Assembly (NCBI GenBank): GCA_002077045.2
Contig: KZ111146.1
Location: 1,250,212 to 1,314,211 of the forward strand
DNA length: 64,000 nt
Origin: Rachicladosporium sp. CCFEE 5018
Lineage: Eukaryota > Ascomycota > Dothideomycetes > Cladosporiales > Cladosporiaceae
Reading direction: 5' to 3'
The stretch's first letter is position 1; each line of letters opens with the position of its first letter. A program made the translations under genes and the position numbers. The notes beneath the pieces are model-generated. The model saw only the letters and a list, made by a program, of their open reading frames with translations, was not told the origin of the DNA and searched no databases. Positions 31,947 through 44,254 of this stretch are shown piece after piece.

Positions 31947-33024
31947 ATGTCGTCCGAGAAGCCCCTTCCGTTCGTGTACCAGTTCATGGCTGGTGCCGTG
32001 GCTGGTGTGTCCGAGATCCTGGTGATGTATCCGCTTGACGTGGTGAAGACAAGAGTGTACGCACACATGAAGGAAGCAGCATTAAGGACGATGTAGTAAC
32101 GCGCTGCACAGACAAATCCAAGGCAGGGTACCAGTGCCAGGACAAGATCATTACACGAGCATGGTGGACTGCTTCCAAAAGATTATCAAGAACGAAGGGT
32201 TAGATCACACCGAAGCAATGCGCATGGGTAACTTTACTGACCAGGCGCAGATTCTCGCGGCTGTACCGCGGTATCAATGCGCCAATCCTCATGGAGGCAC
32301 CGAAGCGAGCAACTAAGTTCGCAGCGAATGACGAGTGGGGAAAGGTGTACCGGAATCTATTCGGCGTGGCCAAGATGAACCAATCGCTGTCAGTCCTCAC
32401 CGGCGCAACGGCAGGAGCGACTGAGGCATTCGTGGTAGTGCCATTCGAGCTCGTCAAGATCAGGTTGCAAGGTACGTTGCAGGCTAAAGTGAAGCTTCAA
32501 CAATAGCTACTAACGTGATTCCAGACAAGGCACAAGCAGCACGCTACAATGGTCTTATCGACGCAGTCCAGAAGATCGTGCGACAAGAGGGCATCCTCAC
32601 TCTCTACCAAGGTCTCGAGTCGACGATCTGGCGGCACGTGCTCTGGAACGCAGGTTACTTCGGCTGCATCTTCCAGGTCCGTGAACTTCTCCCGGCGAAC
32701 CCAGAGAACATCAAGTCAGTCCAGGTGCGGAACGACCTGCTCTCCGGTGCGATTGGCGGCACTGTCGGCACCATCCTCAACACACCCATGGACGTCGTGA
32801 AGAGTCGCATCCAGAACTCGCCAAAAGTCGCTGGTGGCGTGCCCAAGTACGGCTGGGCGTTCCCAGCATTAGGCACTGTTGCCCGTGAGGAGGGGTTCAG
32901 CGCGCTGTACAAGGGCTTCCTGCCCAAGGTACTGCGATTGGGACCTGGTGGAGGTATATTGCTCGTAGTCTTCACGGGTATGATGGACTTCTTCCGGGGT
33001 ATGCGCGAGGGCAAGCTGGCATAG
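31947..33024 (+). CDS. odc1: Mitochondrial 2-oxodicarboxylate carrier (copy 1)
   Basis: Four exons (31947-32056, 32112-32198, 32251-32471, 32525-33024) give 305 residues. Three carrier signatures are present: PLDVVKTR near residue 30, PFELVKIRLQ near 135 and PMDVVKSRIQ near 240. The segments APILMEAPKRATKFAANDEW and GLESTIWRHVLWNAGYFG are characteristic of the Odc1/Odc2 carrier, which exchanges 2-oxoadipate and 2-oxoglutarate across the inner membrane for lysine metabolism and nitrogen assimilation. The second intron begins GTTAGA in this copy, a weak donor, whereas the other copy has GTGAGT. Splicing may be less efficient here. Confidence 0.92.
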
Positions 33025-33635
33025 ACGCCAGCATGAGAGCAAGCAGTTCAGCGGAATAAGCTCCGCGCGCGGAGAGCGATCGAATGCAGAGAATGGCCTA
33101 TGGTAAAGGGTACGGCGAAAGCATAGAATGTACATATATGCAGAGCTTCGTTACGCGACGAACACAATACTGTCTGATGGGGTTGTCACGTAGTACTAAT
33201 GATTGACCATCAAACAATGCCATCCTACCTATATAGGCTAGCGCCTGCGAGACAGAGTCGTTCCGAGTGCCGACGTTAGTCAGCGACTCTCAGCCCTGAG
33301 GTACTTTCACTACCGATGCATGCGAGCTCAGTGGCACAGCTGATAGGACAGCGGGATCAGTGGCGCAAGGATCCTGTAGGCGACATTGGTGATGCGTTGA
33401 TCTGAGCCTGAGAGCGACAGCTGTACACGTTGGGTATGTGGCTCAGGTCGCAGTCACAGCTCATGACCCAGCAGAGGACATTCACTGCAGCGTAGCTGTC
33501 GGCGCCTCAACCCTCCGCTCCGCCCCAAGCGGCCTCGCATAACCCCGATCCGCCCCCGGAATTCCACTCTCAGTTGGACTTCCGCCGTCGATCATCGAAC
33601 CACTGCCATACAACATCAAGCCCTCGATCGCGACC
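33025..33635. other. intergenic region
   Basis: No gene seen between ODC and the Zn2Cys6 regulator. The promoter of the regulator is presumably here. Confidence 0.4.
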
Positions 33636-36363
33636 ATGGACCCCTCCAACTCCTCTAACTCTCCGGAAAGCGACTACTTCAACAACCTCTCCCGCCCCGC
33701 CCCGCCCTCTCAGCCCCGACGGCCCTCCCAAGACGACGTCCCGAAACCGAAACGCATTGCCTGCGTGCTCTGCCGCAAACGAAAGCTCAAGTGTGATGGC
33801 GGCAAGCCCTCTTGCGCGACATGTACGCGGCTGCAGCACGACTGCAATTACGATGAGGTGCGGAGGAAGAGCGGACCTAAAAGGGGATATGTGAAGACGC
33901 TGGAGGCGCGCTTGGCGCGACTAGAGGCTGAGGTTAGCGAGGGGAAGGGAGATGAAGGTACGCAGGAGGCGAGAAGGGAGGATGGGGTGAATGGCATGGC
34001 GCCTGTGGCGGAGAGTAGGACGGAAACGCGCGGGGAACTGCCGTCAACACTGAATGCGAGTGCGACGATACCAGCAAATGGACTGGGCGAAGGTCCACTA
34101 GATACGAATCCGGACGAGCCCTTTCCGTGGGAGATGATAGGGCTAGGACTGGACGAGCCGCTTCCACCGCAGGAGGCTATGGATGAGCTGACACAAGCGT
34201 ACTTCGATAAGATTCACCCTTCAGCGCCTATGATCCATCGCCCACGGTTCATGGCTGCAATGAATCTGGCGCCTCATATGCGACCACCTATATGCCTGCG
34301 ATACGCCATGTGGGCCAATGCAGCAGCGGTGTCAGATCGCTACGAGAACCTGGCAGAGCACTTCTACCACCGATGTCGGAAGTACCTGCAGCAGGACGAG
34401 ATGAAAGGCCATGGCGAGGGCATGATCACTCTCGCGCACGCGCAGACCTGGGTCTTGATGGCATTCTACGAGTTCAAGATGATGTTTTTCCCGCGAGCAT
34501 GGATGTCCGCAGGTCGAGCTTGCCGAATGGTGCAGATGATGGGATTGCATCGGCTAGATGGCAGTGGACTGGATGTAAAGCAATGTCTACCGCCTCCACG
34601 AGACTGGACAGAGCGGGAAGAGCGGAGACGCACGTTCTGGATGAGCTTCTGCACAGACAGGTACTCGAGTATAGGGACCGGATGGCCGATGACTATCGAG
34701 GAGAAAGACATTATGACTATCTTGCCTGTGAGCGAGGACGAGTACCAGCTGAGCAAGCCTCGCAAGACTATGACGCTTGCTGAGGCATTGGATCCGTCTG
34801 GAGCTCCGAACCTATCAAGCTTCGGCGGCGTGATTCTGATGGCAACGTTGTTCGGCCGCAACTTGACTCACTTGCACAGACCTGGACCGGACGACAAGGA
34901 CGACGATCTTAACGGTGACTTCTGGAAGCGGCATCGAGCCATGGAGAATGTATTGCTGAACACGGCGTTGGCTTTGCCAGATCAGCTGCGCTTACCATAT
35001 GGACTCAGCGATCCAAACATCATCTTCCTGAATATGAATATCCACACATCGGCAATTTGCTTGCATCAAGCGGCGATCTTCAAAGCGGATCGAAATCGTC
35101 TGCCCGCAAGAGTCTCGGCGGAGAGCAAAGTGAGGTGTATAACTGCTGCAGCTGAGATTGCAAGCATCATGCGGACGATCAGTCACCTTGACCTGTCGGC
35201 GGTAAGTCACTTCGGTTCTGACGAGGTATGCGCACCACTGACAAACATCACAGATGAACCCGTTCATATCGTTTTGTCTCTACGTTGCAGCTCGAGTCTT
35301 TGTCCAATACCTCAAATCACGCCCTAAAGACGGCAACGTCCTGACTTCATTGCGGTTCCTACTTGCAGCAATGCACGCCATCAAGCGCAAGAACCCACTC
35401 ACCGAGTCCTTCCTCGTGCAGCTCGACGTCGATCTCGAGAGCGCTGGTTTGGAAGACTCTGCGTCCCTGCGTGCATCGATGCCCAAGCAGAGCAAAGCGC
35501 CAGATAAGACACCCGGCTGTGTACAAAGTCACCTCGCAATGGAGGAATTGGCTTGTGGCGGGAGACCCACATACGGCGACACCGGCCTAGCAGTCTACAA
35601 TCAGCCTGACGCCGAACGCGTACCCAAGATCGCTATCGTCCCACGCCACGTTGATCCCTTCACCTACTCGCCACAGGAGCTGAACCCACATTTCGCGGAC
35701 TTCCAGCCAGTATCGACACAAGGTCGATATGACCTACCAAACCGCGAGCAACGCACGCCAGGCTCTATGCATACTATCAACGACTCCGCTGCGAACACGA
35801 ATACCTACCGCAGCCCACCAAACTTCAACGGCGACATGGACACGAGTCCCGACGGCAGTGGAGGTGAGAACCAGAGTCCTGGCTCGCTGCAACACACATC
35901 AAGTCATACGAGTCATACAGGCTATTCGCCGTCGATGCAAGACCCGAAGCCAACACAGCAGCAATACCAACAGCAGACCAATGGCAACAGTCAAATGCCA
36001 CAACAGCCGACTTACTCCCAGTTCCCGACGACGCAACGGCCCTACGATCCTCTCGATTTCTCGCAGATGCCGATTGACTATTCCAATTTCCCTAGCAACT
36101 CGAACTCCGCGGTCTTCAGTCTGCCTACGTCAAATACAGCCTACACTATGCCTGCCACCTGGAATAGCAGTAGCAGTACGGGCTTTACGCCTGGTCCTTC
36201 GACGGGATTTACGCCGAATGCTGGCGGGATGGGCGACATACCGGTGCTGAGTGAGGCCGAGTGGTCGGCTATGCTGGAGCAGCCGTATGAGTGGGAGACC
36301 ACTGGTTTTGTGGCTGGAGAGGGAAACATGTTGGATCATATGGCTACTGCGGGGAGGCGGTAG
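33636..36363 (+). CDS. Zn2Cys6 transcription factor with fungal_trans domain
   Basis: Exons 33636-35201 and 35254-36363 are joined over a 52 bp intron (GTAAGT...CACAG) and give 891 residues. The zinc binuclear cluster lies at about residues 46-70 (CVLCRKRKLKCDGGKPSCATC, then C) with 2-6-6-2-6 spacing. A basic linker and a coiled coil (TLEARLARLEAEV) follow. The middle is the fungal-specific regulatory domain (YFDKIHPSAPMIHRPRF, WMSAGRACRMVQMMGLHRLD, RRRTFWMSFCTDRYSS). The C-terminal third is Gln-, Asn-, Ser- and Pro-rich, like an activation domain. It is a nuclear sequence-specific regulator; its targets cannot be told. The Met at 35254 is internal and does not start a separate gene. Confidence 0.9.
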
Positions 36364-37117
36364 CCAATGTTGGATATGCTGTGCTAGCGGGACAGGGTTG
36401 CAACGGGACGACAGCTACGAGGCGTTGCGGAATGATACCAGGTTGGATTATGTGGGCGTTGAGTCTTGGGTATCAAGAATGGCAGGATCGCCATATCACC
36501 ACTCAAGGTGGCAGACGGGTCATTTACTCAAGGTTGGATAGTCAACTTAAGCACACTGCGTGCATGCTTTTAATCTGTATCACTTGACTCTTCCTTCCTC
36601 AGTCCCACTTTGGTGCTTCGCCGCTCCACCGCTGCGTGAACCCCGCAGCGTCCATTAGCTCACGGCTCAGACTGCATGGCTCGGGCGCATGTACATTTGC
36701 ACGTGTATGTGTGCCCTCAAGCGCTCTCAGCCCCGACCTCAGCGACTCGCGACAACCGCTTGGATCGTCGGATCACGATTAATTCGCATCGTGTAGCAGC
36801 TAAAGGCGCGACACACGCGTCTCGGTGCGAAGTGGCCACGGTGGGACCACGGTTTACTGGTCGCGGTGGCTGCTGCACTCCACTGAAGGTCGAGCCGGTT
36901 GTCAAAAAATCGACCCCTTAGTCACGTCGTTTGCGACCATGATGTCTGCCGACTTGCGATCCCTTGAACCATAGAGGGCGTTCAAGTCGGGATTGCGATC
37001 GTCCTCACGCTTCTCCACATTGGTCCTGAGCCTGGATGTGATACCCATCAATCCCCGTTCGGGAAATCTCATCACATGGCCTCTCATCTCCTATGATCTT
37101 TCCCTCCCTGAGCCCTC
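36364..37117. other. intergenic region
   Basis: Between two converging genes (regulator + and COX19 -). No supported gene; short frames only. Confidence 0.4.
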
Positions 37118-37429
37118 TCACTTCCCGGCTATCGCCCCCTCAGCCTCGCCACCCTTCTCCGCCACATCCCCTCCCTCTCCATTTCCGAATCCAAGATTCT
37201 TCATGGAGTCCGGTGCCATCAAGTTCCGCTCCATACGACACTGTAAGTATCCTTTACTCAGCTCCCTACACTCGGGAGCGTTCGTACCTTTGACCCGCTT
37301 CAAGCAAGCCAAGTACTTTTTCATGATGGGCTGGCACTCGGCATCGTGGTCGAGTGGGAAGGAGCCACGTTCAGGCGGTATGGGCTTGGTGATCTTGATA
37401 CCTGCGCCAGGGGCGCCGAAGGTGGACAT
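37118..37429 (-). CDS. cox19: COX19, cytochrome c oxidase assembly protein
   Basis: A single exon of 103 residues. The N-terminus has the family motif PPERGSFPLDHD, followed by a CHCH domain with two CX9C pairs: Cys at about 32 and 42 (CQPIMKKYLAC) and at about 54 and 64 (CRELSKGYLQC). RMERNLMAPDSMKNLGF follows, as in Cox19. The last 20 residues are Gly- and Glu-rich and not conserved in the family. Cox19 is a soluble intermembrane-space and cytosolic protein involved in copper delivery to cytochrome c oxidase. The length is normal. Confidence 0.93.
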   Translation of the reverse strand: MSTFGAPGAGIKITKPIPPERGSFPLDHDAECQPIMKKYLACLKRVKGTNAPECRELSKGYLQCRMERNLMAPDSMKNLGFGNGEGGDVAEKGGEAEGAIAGK

Positions 37430-38309
37430 TTTGGCTCGAGATCTGGCGATGGATGGAGAAAGCTGCGAGTGGACAGCATAGAGATGTTTGTATGTAGCAC
37501 ATGTATGTAGTCAAAAGGCTTGGCGAGTTGGGACGTGCGGCGAGCAACCTCGATGGCACCACTGAAAGCCTCGCCCTTGACCGCCTCTAGAACGACAGCT
37601 TTTCTCCTCTATTTCTTCGCATCCAGTCTTCGTCACCATATCAACCGTCATGTAGTTCGCTGTGCCCGGCTGTGTGCACACGGTAGTCCCCACTCTACCC
37701 GAGAGACTCTCGAGAGTCTCGGTGTCTTGCACGTACATGTAGCCTCGCACACCCTCTCCGCGTTACCAAGCTACGTGCTTAGTATGGACCACAGGCAAGC
37801 ATCCCTCTTCTATAATTGTTCTATCTGCTCATTCCAATTATTGTTGAGTTCCATTTTTACTACGATGAACAAATGTCCACTCAGTCTGCTACAGCTGCCC
37901 CACCACTGGGAATAAGAGCATCACACAGCTAGCAAGCCAAGTTGTCTCTAGATGCCGTCCTGGCTCGCCGTCTGCCCCTGGATTGTTCCAGGAGGGTCAG
38001 TTGTCTGCAATCAGGCCGAGCGGCTGCGCGCCGAGCTCCTGATGCTCTCGCGCGCGCTCCGCACCTCGCAGCCTTTCTACCTATCGCGACGCGCAAAGCA
38101 CTACCCCGCGCAAGCCCCGCGTGGAAGACGACCGAGGATCACTATGGAGCTGTACCGACATATGAGGTCTGAAAGAAAACAATCAGCATTCAAGTAGTAC
38201 TGAGGACTTGCGAAGACTTTGACTGTTGTTCTCCCCATCCGTGTTACTGCTAGCAATCCTCGTCGCGCCCAGCAATATCAAACGAAACAAAATCCCGTCA
38301 ACCGCCAAA
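37430..38309. other. intergenic region
   Basis: About 880 bp between COX19 (-) and the alcohol dehydrogenase (+). Only short frames without recognisable domains. Confidence 0.4.
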
Positions 38310-39726
38310 ATGTCTGAGCCCGAGATCCCCAAGAAATGCAAGGCCGGCGTTGTCGTCAATGAGGGACCTGACTTTCGAGTTGAAATTCAAGAGGTCGACG
38401 TACCAGAACCCGGTAGGGCGGACTCATTCGAACGAAACGAGCTCGCGTTCCTGACATTCCACGCCCAATACAGGCCCGAACGATGTCCTCCTCAAGCTCA
38501 ATGCTACTGGTCTCTGCATGAGCGACATCCACTTCATGATGAATGACTGGGCAGTCCCTCCCATGAGCACCTTCGGCATCAAGTGCGCTGGACACGAAGG
38601 CGCTGGTGTGGTCGTCAAAGTCGGCTCAAATGTTCAGGACTGGAAGGTTGGAGATAGAGGAGGTGTCAAGCCCCTCTGGGACGTGTGCCACAACTGCGAG
38701 CATGTAAGGGGATCGCGAGGTAATGCGTGTAAGTGGGCAAGGAGTTCCTGACAAGCGAGTAGTGCTACACCGGGCGCGAGAACTACTGCCAAAAGGGCGT
38801 GTACACCGGACTGGTGGCTACCGGGTAACGCTTCCTTGCGGAACTTGGCATGCACTTCCAGGCACTGACGGACCGACAGGACATATCAGCAGTACATCAC
38901 ATCGCCGGCAGTTGGTCTACCCTAATCAAAGCGTGCTGTGCAAGTGCTGACAATTCGACAGATCTACACAAGTCGTATTCCCGATGGCGTCCCAGACGAA
39001 GTCGCCGGACCTATCATGTGCTCAGCTAGCACAATGCATCGCGCCCTGATCGATTCCGGCCTCAAGGCTGGCAACTGGGTAGTGTTCCCAGGCGGCGGAG
39101 GTGGAGTCGGGATCCAGGGCGTGCAACTCGCGAAGTAGGACCACCTGCAATCGTCACATCGGGTTTTCAGTGCTGACAAGGTCCTAGGGCCATGGGCATG
39201 CGTCCCATCGTCATCGACGGCGGCGAGAAGAAGCAAAAGCTCGCAGAAAGCCTAGGCGCAGACGCGTTCATCGACTTCACCAAGGAGAAGGACGTGGCGG
39301 CCAAGGTCAAGGAGATTGCAGACGGTATCGGCGCTCATGGCGTGCTCGTGACCGCCTACCAAGCCTACAACGGTACACCACTGATCTATCCACGACTCTG
39401 TCGTACATCTCGCTAACATTCCAAAAGACTCCATCTCTTACATCGGCGACCGCATCGGCAGCAAGATCATGTGCATTGCTCTCCCGCCCGCCGGCACGAT
39501 CACGCTCGGCACAGATCCCAACTTCTTCGCGTTCAAGAACTTGAGCATCACGGGAACGCTGGTCGGCACGATGCAGGATACTGCTGCGACGCTCGAGTAC
39601 GCGCGTAGAGGACAGCTCAAGTCTATTGCTGAGGTGAGAGGGCTGAGCGCAATGCCAGAGAGTGTGCAGCAGTTGCGGAGGGGCGAGATCGCAGGGAGGA
39701 TTGTGATCGACTTCAACAAGGAGTAA
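38310..39726 (+). CDS. Zinc-containing alcohol dehydrogenase
   Basis: Seven exons (38310-38412, 38474-38703, 38763-38824, 38880-38910, 38962-39134, 39188-39372, 39428-39726) give 360 residues with all phases consistent; exon 4 is only 31 nt (TYQQYITSPA). A GroES-like N-terminal domain carries the catalytic zinc site (GLCMSDIH, GHEGAG). The structural-zinc loop has four Cys (CHNCEHCYTGRENYC). The Rossmann domain has FPGGGGGVGIQGVQLA, with the nucleotide-binding glycines. It is an NAD(P)-dependent medium-chain alcohol dehydrogenase of the fungal Adh1-like group, probably cytosolic as no presequence is seen. The substrate is not determined. Confidence 0.9.
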
Positions 39727-40969
39727 GTCAGGCGGGAGTGACTCATGTAAAGAAGTACAGCCGAGATTTGTGCGAAAGAAAGCAGCAGCTCTCACAGGCT
39801 TTGGGCCTTAGTCTGTGTGCCCGTTACGGTTTCTGCTACCGTCACGAAATGTTCAGTGACCGAACTTCAGCGCGCTGGCAAAGAAGCGAGTTCCATTGTC
39901 GTTGTTCCCTGATCCCTACCTACCTCAACCTCTCATAAGCTGTTCCCTGCGTGCGAACCCGCGTCCCCGCAAACGTCTCTGCACGACATCCTCGCAGCTC
40001 TCCACAAGTACCAATGTACCCCAGGTCATCACTCACACAGATCATGCGATTTCGTCTAGTTTCCCAGTGTGGAGCTACCGCCTTTCAACCTTATGCATCA
40101 GCTGTTGGGATCGAAATGGGCCTATCGCGATGCCATGTGGCTGATCCTTGTTCTGCAATAGATCCTTCTCAACAGCGGGCTATTGGGTTGACGTGAGTCG
40201 TCCCTGCGTCAGCCCGCCATACCATGGTGAGTCCCTGACGATCGAATCGTCGATGATCTGGAATCGCATTCCACAACTCGAGGGTGGTAGAGACGTGATG
40301 CGATTCGCATTGATCAACAATCAGCGTTGGACACAAGGCGCGAGTCAAGGGATCCCCGTCTTCGCCCCTCGACGGTCATGGCTGATGCCACGGTTGCATC
40401 GCTATCTTCCCTGAGCATCTTCTCCGAGTTCTCGCCGCCTGGACCCGTACCGAAGGATGTGTAGGATGTCGTGCAGATTCGAGAACTTGTTGACCAATCG
40501 CAGATTTGTCTGGGTGCTGTAAGTAAGTCTGCGTAAGCGAGGCTGCAGGTGTGCTTCCTCAGCTCATAGAGACCTGAAGTGGAGAAGCTGATGCAGGGTC
40601 GTTGATGGCGTTTGTCTCGTAGGTTGCGCAAACCGTCAGGGCGTACACGCAATTGGTGGCGGCGTGTCTGATCACGGCGACCCTCGGAACGTGGTAAAGC
40701 GCCCAGTACCGCATGTAACTTAGCAGGAAGCGTAGACGTTGCCATTTTTGGAATCGCCTGCGTTACAGTCGTGCTGACGTTGAGGAAGTATTGAATGGAG
40801 CAGCCAGCTTCGGGAAGAGTGTCGTACAGAGAATTGCCCCACAATCATTGACAGTATCAACAAGGTCATCTCGAACGAGTCAACGCTGGTACCCATCGCA
40901 AGTCGAAAAGGACGTCACCCAAAGCTCTGGTCGAGCTCTTTGTGTCTCAGAATCCATTTCCAATTCCCA
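39727..40969. other. intergenic region
   Basis: About 1.2 kb between converging genes with no supportable coding region. A minus-strand frame at 40314-40844 has no recognisable features and unusual composition, so I leave it out. Confidence 0.4.
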
Positions 40970-42054
40970 TCAGAGGGTCTGATACGTCGAATCCATCGAT
41001 TCCCACGAAGGAAAGTAGAGACCCTCCAAGCCGTCACTGTAAGCAGGAAGCGCGTTAGGTGCGCCCAGTGTTCCGTCCCACTGCATATTTGGCAGCTGCT
41101 CTTCTAGGCTAGCTAGCACGGCCGTGCCGCTGTCCTGACGATCGAGGCGTGGTCGCATGCCATCGGCAACAGATGACATGTGCTTATCCTTGTCAATGTG
41201 CGCCGAAGGCCAGCGAGACCTAGGGCGTTCCAGGGAGCTACCCGACTTGTTCGTTGCATGAGAGAGGGATTGATCGCCGGATGAATGTCCTGAGCTCAGG
41301 GCGTACTCGACGGCTTTTGCGCGCCAAACGCTCGCCGGCATGACAAGTGGTCCTGGACGGTCTTCGTTGAAGTCGTGCGCCCACGGATGATGGGGTGCTG
41401 GCAAAAGTGGACTTTCCACCAGGTTCGGACCTCGACGGATGTATGCTGGTGCGACATCGTACATTGACTCCGAAGAAAACAGGCTCTCTGTCGTCTCCGG
41501 CCTGGTGGCTTCCAAGATAGGATAAGTGTCGTCGCTTGTTGGCGACAATCCACACTCGGAGTCCGATGCATGACCGCTTTCCATGGAGTCGGCTTTAGAA
41601 TTCCTGTCCACTTGATGCTGATGCGTGTCGATACCATGACCGCCTGTCTCCTCGCAATTCAAATCTGCATCAAAGTCCTCATTGACAACTCCCAGTAAGT
41701 CGAGTATGCTGTGTATGTCTGGCTCGTCACTCATACCACTCGCATCACCCGTAGCTAGCGCATCGGCTTGCTGAAGACGCTTGTACATCTCGTGAATCCC
41801 TGTCACGAGGTGAGAACGTTGTCGCTCCAGAAGCTCAACATAACTACGTGTGTAGACGCGATTGCGGTCGATGCGTCGCCGACTGCGCGAAGTCAGTAAT
41901 ACGTAAGAACGCTGGATTACGCAGCCACGTACCTGTATCCGCAAACGCTATCGTCGCCTTTGCACCTGTTGCATGGGAAATGGCCATCGCACTTGCCCTT
42001 CTTCAATCTACATCTATCGCATGCTTTGCGAACTCGAGTGCGAAATTCAGACAT
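40970..42054 (-). CDS. Zn2Cys6 transcription factor
   Basis: Exon 1 (42054-41933) and exon 2 (41882-40970) join over a 50 bp intron (GTACGT...GCGCAG) and give 344 residues. The cluster lies at about residues 12-38: CDRCRLKKGKCDGHFPCNRC, then C six residues later. The spliced junction leads straight into RRRIDRNRVYTRSYVELLE and HLVTGIHEMYKRLQ, a helix resembling the conserved VYPKGYVEMLE-type segment found after the cluster in many fungal regulators. The rest is Ser-, Asp- and Pro-rich and probably disordered. No fungal_trans domain is present. Targets unknown. Confidence 0.87.
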
Positions 42055-44254
42055 GATCTCGAACCTGAAGGAGAAATCGTGATCTCAGATGCACCTTTAT
42101 GAACCAAAGCCGTGGTGAAGGAAATACACAGCTGCTATATGGCCAAGCTGCAATGAACGTACCGTGCCGGACATCGGCGATTCCGGTCCCATCGCTGATC
42201 ATTGTATTCCATTTGCTTACTCCATGTCAGGTATTTCGACTGGAAGGGTCCAGAAGCGGCCAGGCATAGTGGGCGGTGCTCGCCTCTACACGTGCGGGAG
42301 CAGGGCGAGGCCAGCCCAACGCGCAAAATGATTGCAGCATGCCGGCACGCAATCGGCATGTCTTTCGGAGTAAAACTGAGGGTCAGCATGCGGATATGAG
42401 GTACCGATGGGCATTGGCGAGAATGCCCATAAGACCTAGCATCCTTCCCAGCATGCTGTTGTTGAGCTTGACTACCACGGGGCACAATTGGACAGGAACT
42501 GCGAGATCGCGATCTCAGGAGTGCCATCTTCTCATATGTACGGAGTTGTGACCGTGGCCGCGAGCGCATGAGCTGCCAGACAATCGCACTACCAGTAGCG
42601 GGGTGGTTAACTGGGTGGTGAGATGTTGTATGCAGGCACGGCAGAGCATGTCTCGATCCGGAACGACATCCCCAGGCGTTGAAACGAAAGCTTACATCAC
42701 GTGCGTACCCTGCTTTCCTTATTCCTCATTACATGTCTCGAGGCCACTTCGACCATCGAGCGAGTCCTGCACCTACAAGCACTACGTACACTACCGTCGA
42801 CGAACACAGTCTGTCAGTGTGAGTCTGCTTGGTATCCGTTCTTCCGCGCTGATCGTTGAATTACCACCCGCGCGATGGCACCACCACGCAGCACGCTAGC
42901 CACCGGCTCCTTCCGTATCGTCAAACGTCCCAGCTCATTTTTCGTTTCCACTTGCTCACTAGCAGCTGGAAGATCGATAGTTATGGAGATCGTGCGAACG
43001 GCTCGGGGCCTGTCTTGATTTTCGCAGTTTTGGCCCCCCTTGTCAGCTGCTCTTGCGCATCGATGGGTCGGGTACACAGGCAGGTATCTCTCGCACGAAT
43101 GCTTCCAGTGGCTCACCTGCCACACTGAAAGCAATCAGCTGCGCCTCGGCATGGAAACGCTGGAGACTGTGCGAATTGTGGCACCGAACGGTTTACCTTT
43201 TCGACTGCTATGGAGCTACATTTTCTCCATTGTCTTCGCGCTGCCTAATGTCCAGCGGTAGTAACACGTTCATCAGACGTGTTGCCCAATCGCAGCGATG
43301 AGGGATCACAAGTGCTGACTCGGAAGTCGCACAAAGGATGGATCGTCCATGGACAGCCCTACAGTACATACCGTTCTCAGGCATTGCTCTGGCACGAAAC
43401 ATACATACATTCCCGGAACACGAGCCGGAGCGGGGACGACCCGACAAGTTGGCATGGGTTCTCGGAGCTGACTCCCTGCACGTGACCCTAATGCAGTCAG
43501 CTAGACCTTTTACAGCCCAGCCGGGCAGACGTCGTATGATCATGCAGGCATGCCGCGACCTGTCAAGCGCCAAGCACTATCACTACGTCCGCACTTGCCA
43601 ATCAGGCTTTGCTGCTGACCGATCTGAGTTCCGTTGTCGACGGTGCACACGGCGTGCTGAGTTTGCCTCCTATGAGATGGTGAGTGCCTCGATCTCGCTG
43701 TCTGCGCTGTAGGTATCTCCGCTCCGCGCTTTATTCGGCACAGCATCTAGGGGAATGGCTCGCGGCAAACGTGCTGCTAACTCCACAGATGGAGCTGTGG
43801 GCGGCTTCACAGCTTTCCCACCTTGTAGACGGTCCAGGAATGGAGTGTCGTGTATGACAATGTGCAATATCTCACACGATAAGCCTGTAGAATGTTACGC
43901 TATCCAGCTCCACTCTTTACCAGTGACTGGGCTTCCACATCGGCTGAACCGGCAACGTATAGTATTAGCCTCCTAAACCGCTGAACTGGTAGACGGGAGC
44001 AGCCGACATTCTCGATCCAAGCCCGGCTTTGCGACCTACGCCAACGTCCCGCAGTCTGCGTGCTTCCAATCTCGGCAGCTTCGATTCACACTTGCGATGC
44101 TTTGAGGCAGCCAGCTGGATCGGTAACCCACGGATGGATCGGATCCTGCAGCGTTCTTTGCGAGCAGAGGATATAATCCTCTAGTACGTTCCTCGCATGT
44201 TGCTTTCTCGAATTGTCACGCAACCTCGTAAGATACCAATCCTTATATCCCGAT
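42055..44254. other. long intergenic region
   Basis: About 2.2 kb between the divergent start of the minus-strand regulator and the bHLH gene. I checked both strands for spliced exons and saw none I could support. Long upstream regions are common for regulator genes. Confidence 0.4.

Larger units (their letters stand above)
18877..32844 (+). repeat. 14 kb duplicated block, copy 1
   Basis: Collinear with 50016-64000 in the same orientation: subtilase 3' part, subtilase relic, TIM44, uS11m, EMP24, DNA2, ODC. Every intron position is conserved. Divergence is patchy, from near-identical to about 85% by eye. The copy probably extends to the ODC end and perhaps beyond, but the window ends first. 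Confidence 0.93.

Noticed and set aside
35254..36363. Independent Gln-rich gene starting at 35254
   Set aside because: A consensus 52 bp intron joins it in frame to the Zn2Cys6 exon; the Met is the first residue after the junction.
42055..44254. Possible genes in the 2.2 kb regulator upstream region
   Set aside because: Several 70-120 codon frames exist on both strands, but none has conserved-looking sequence or consistent splice sites.
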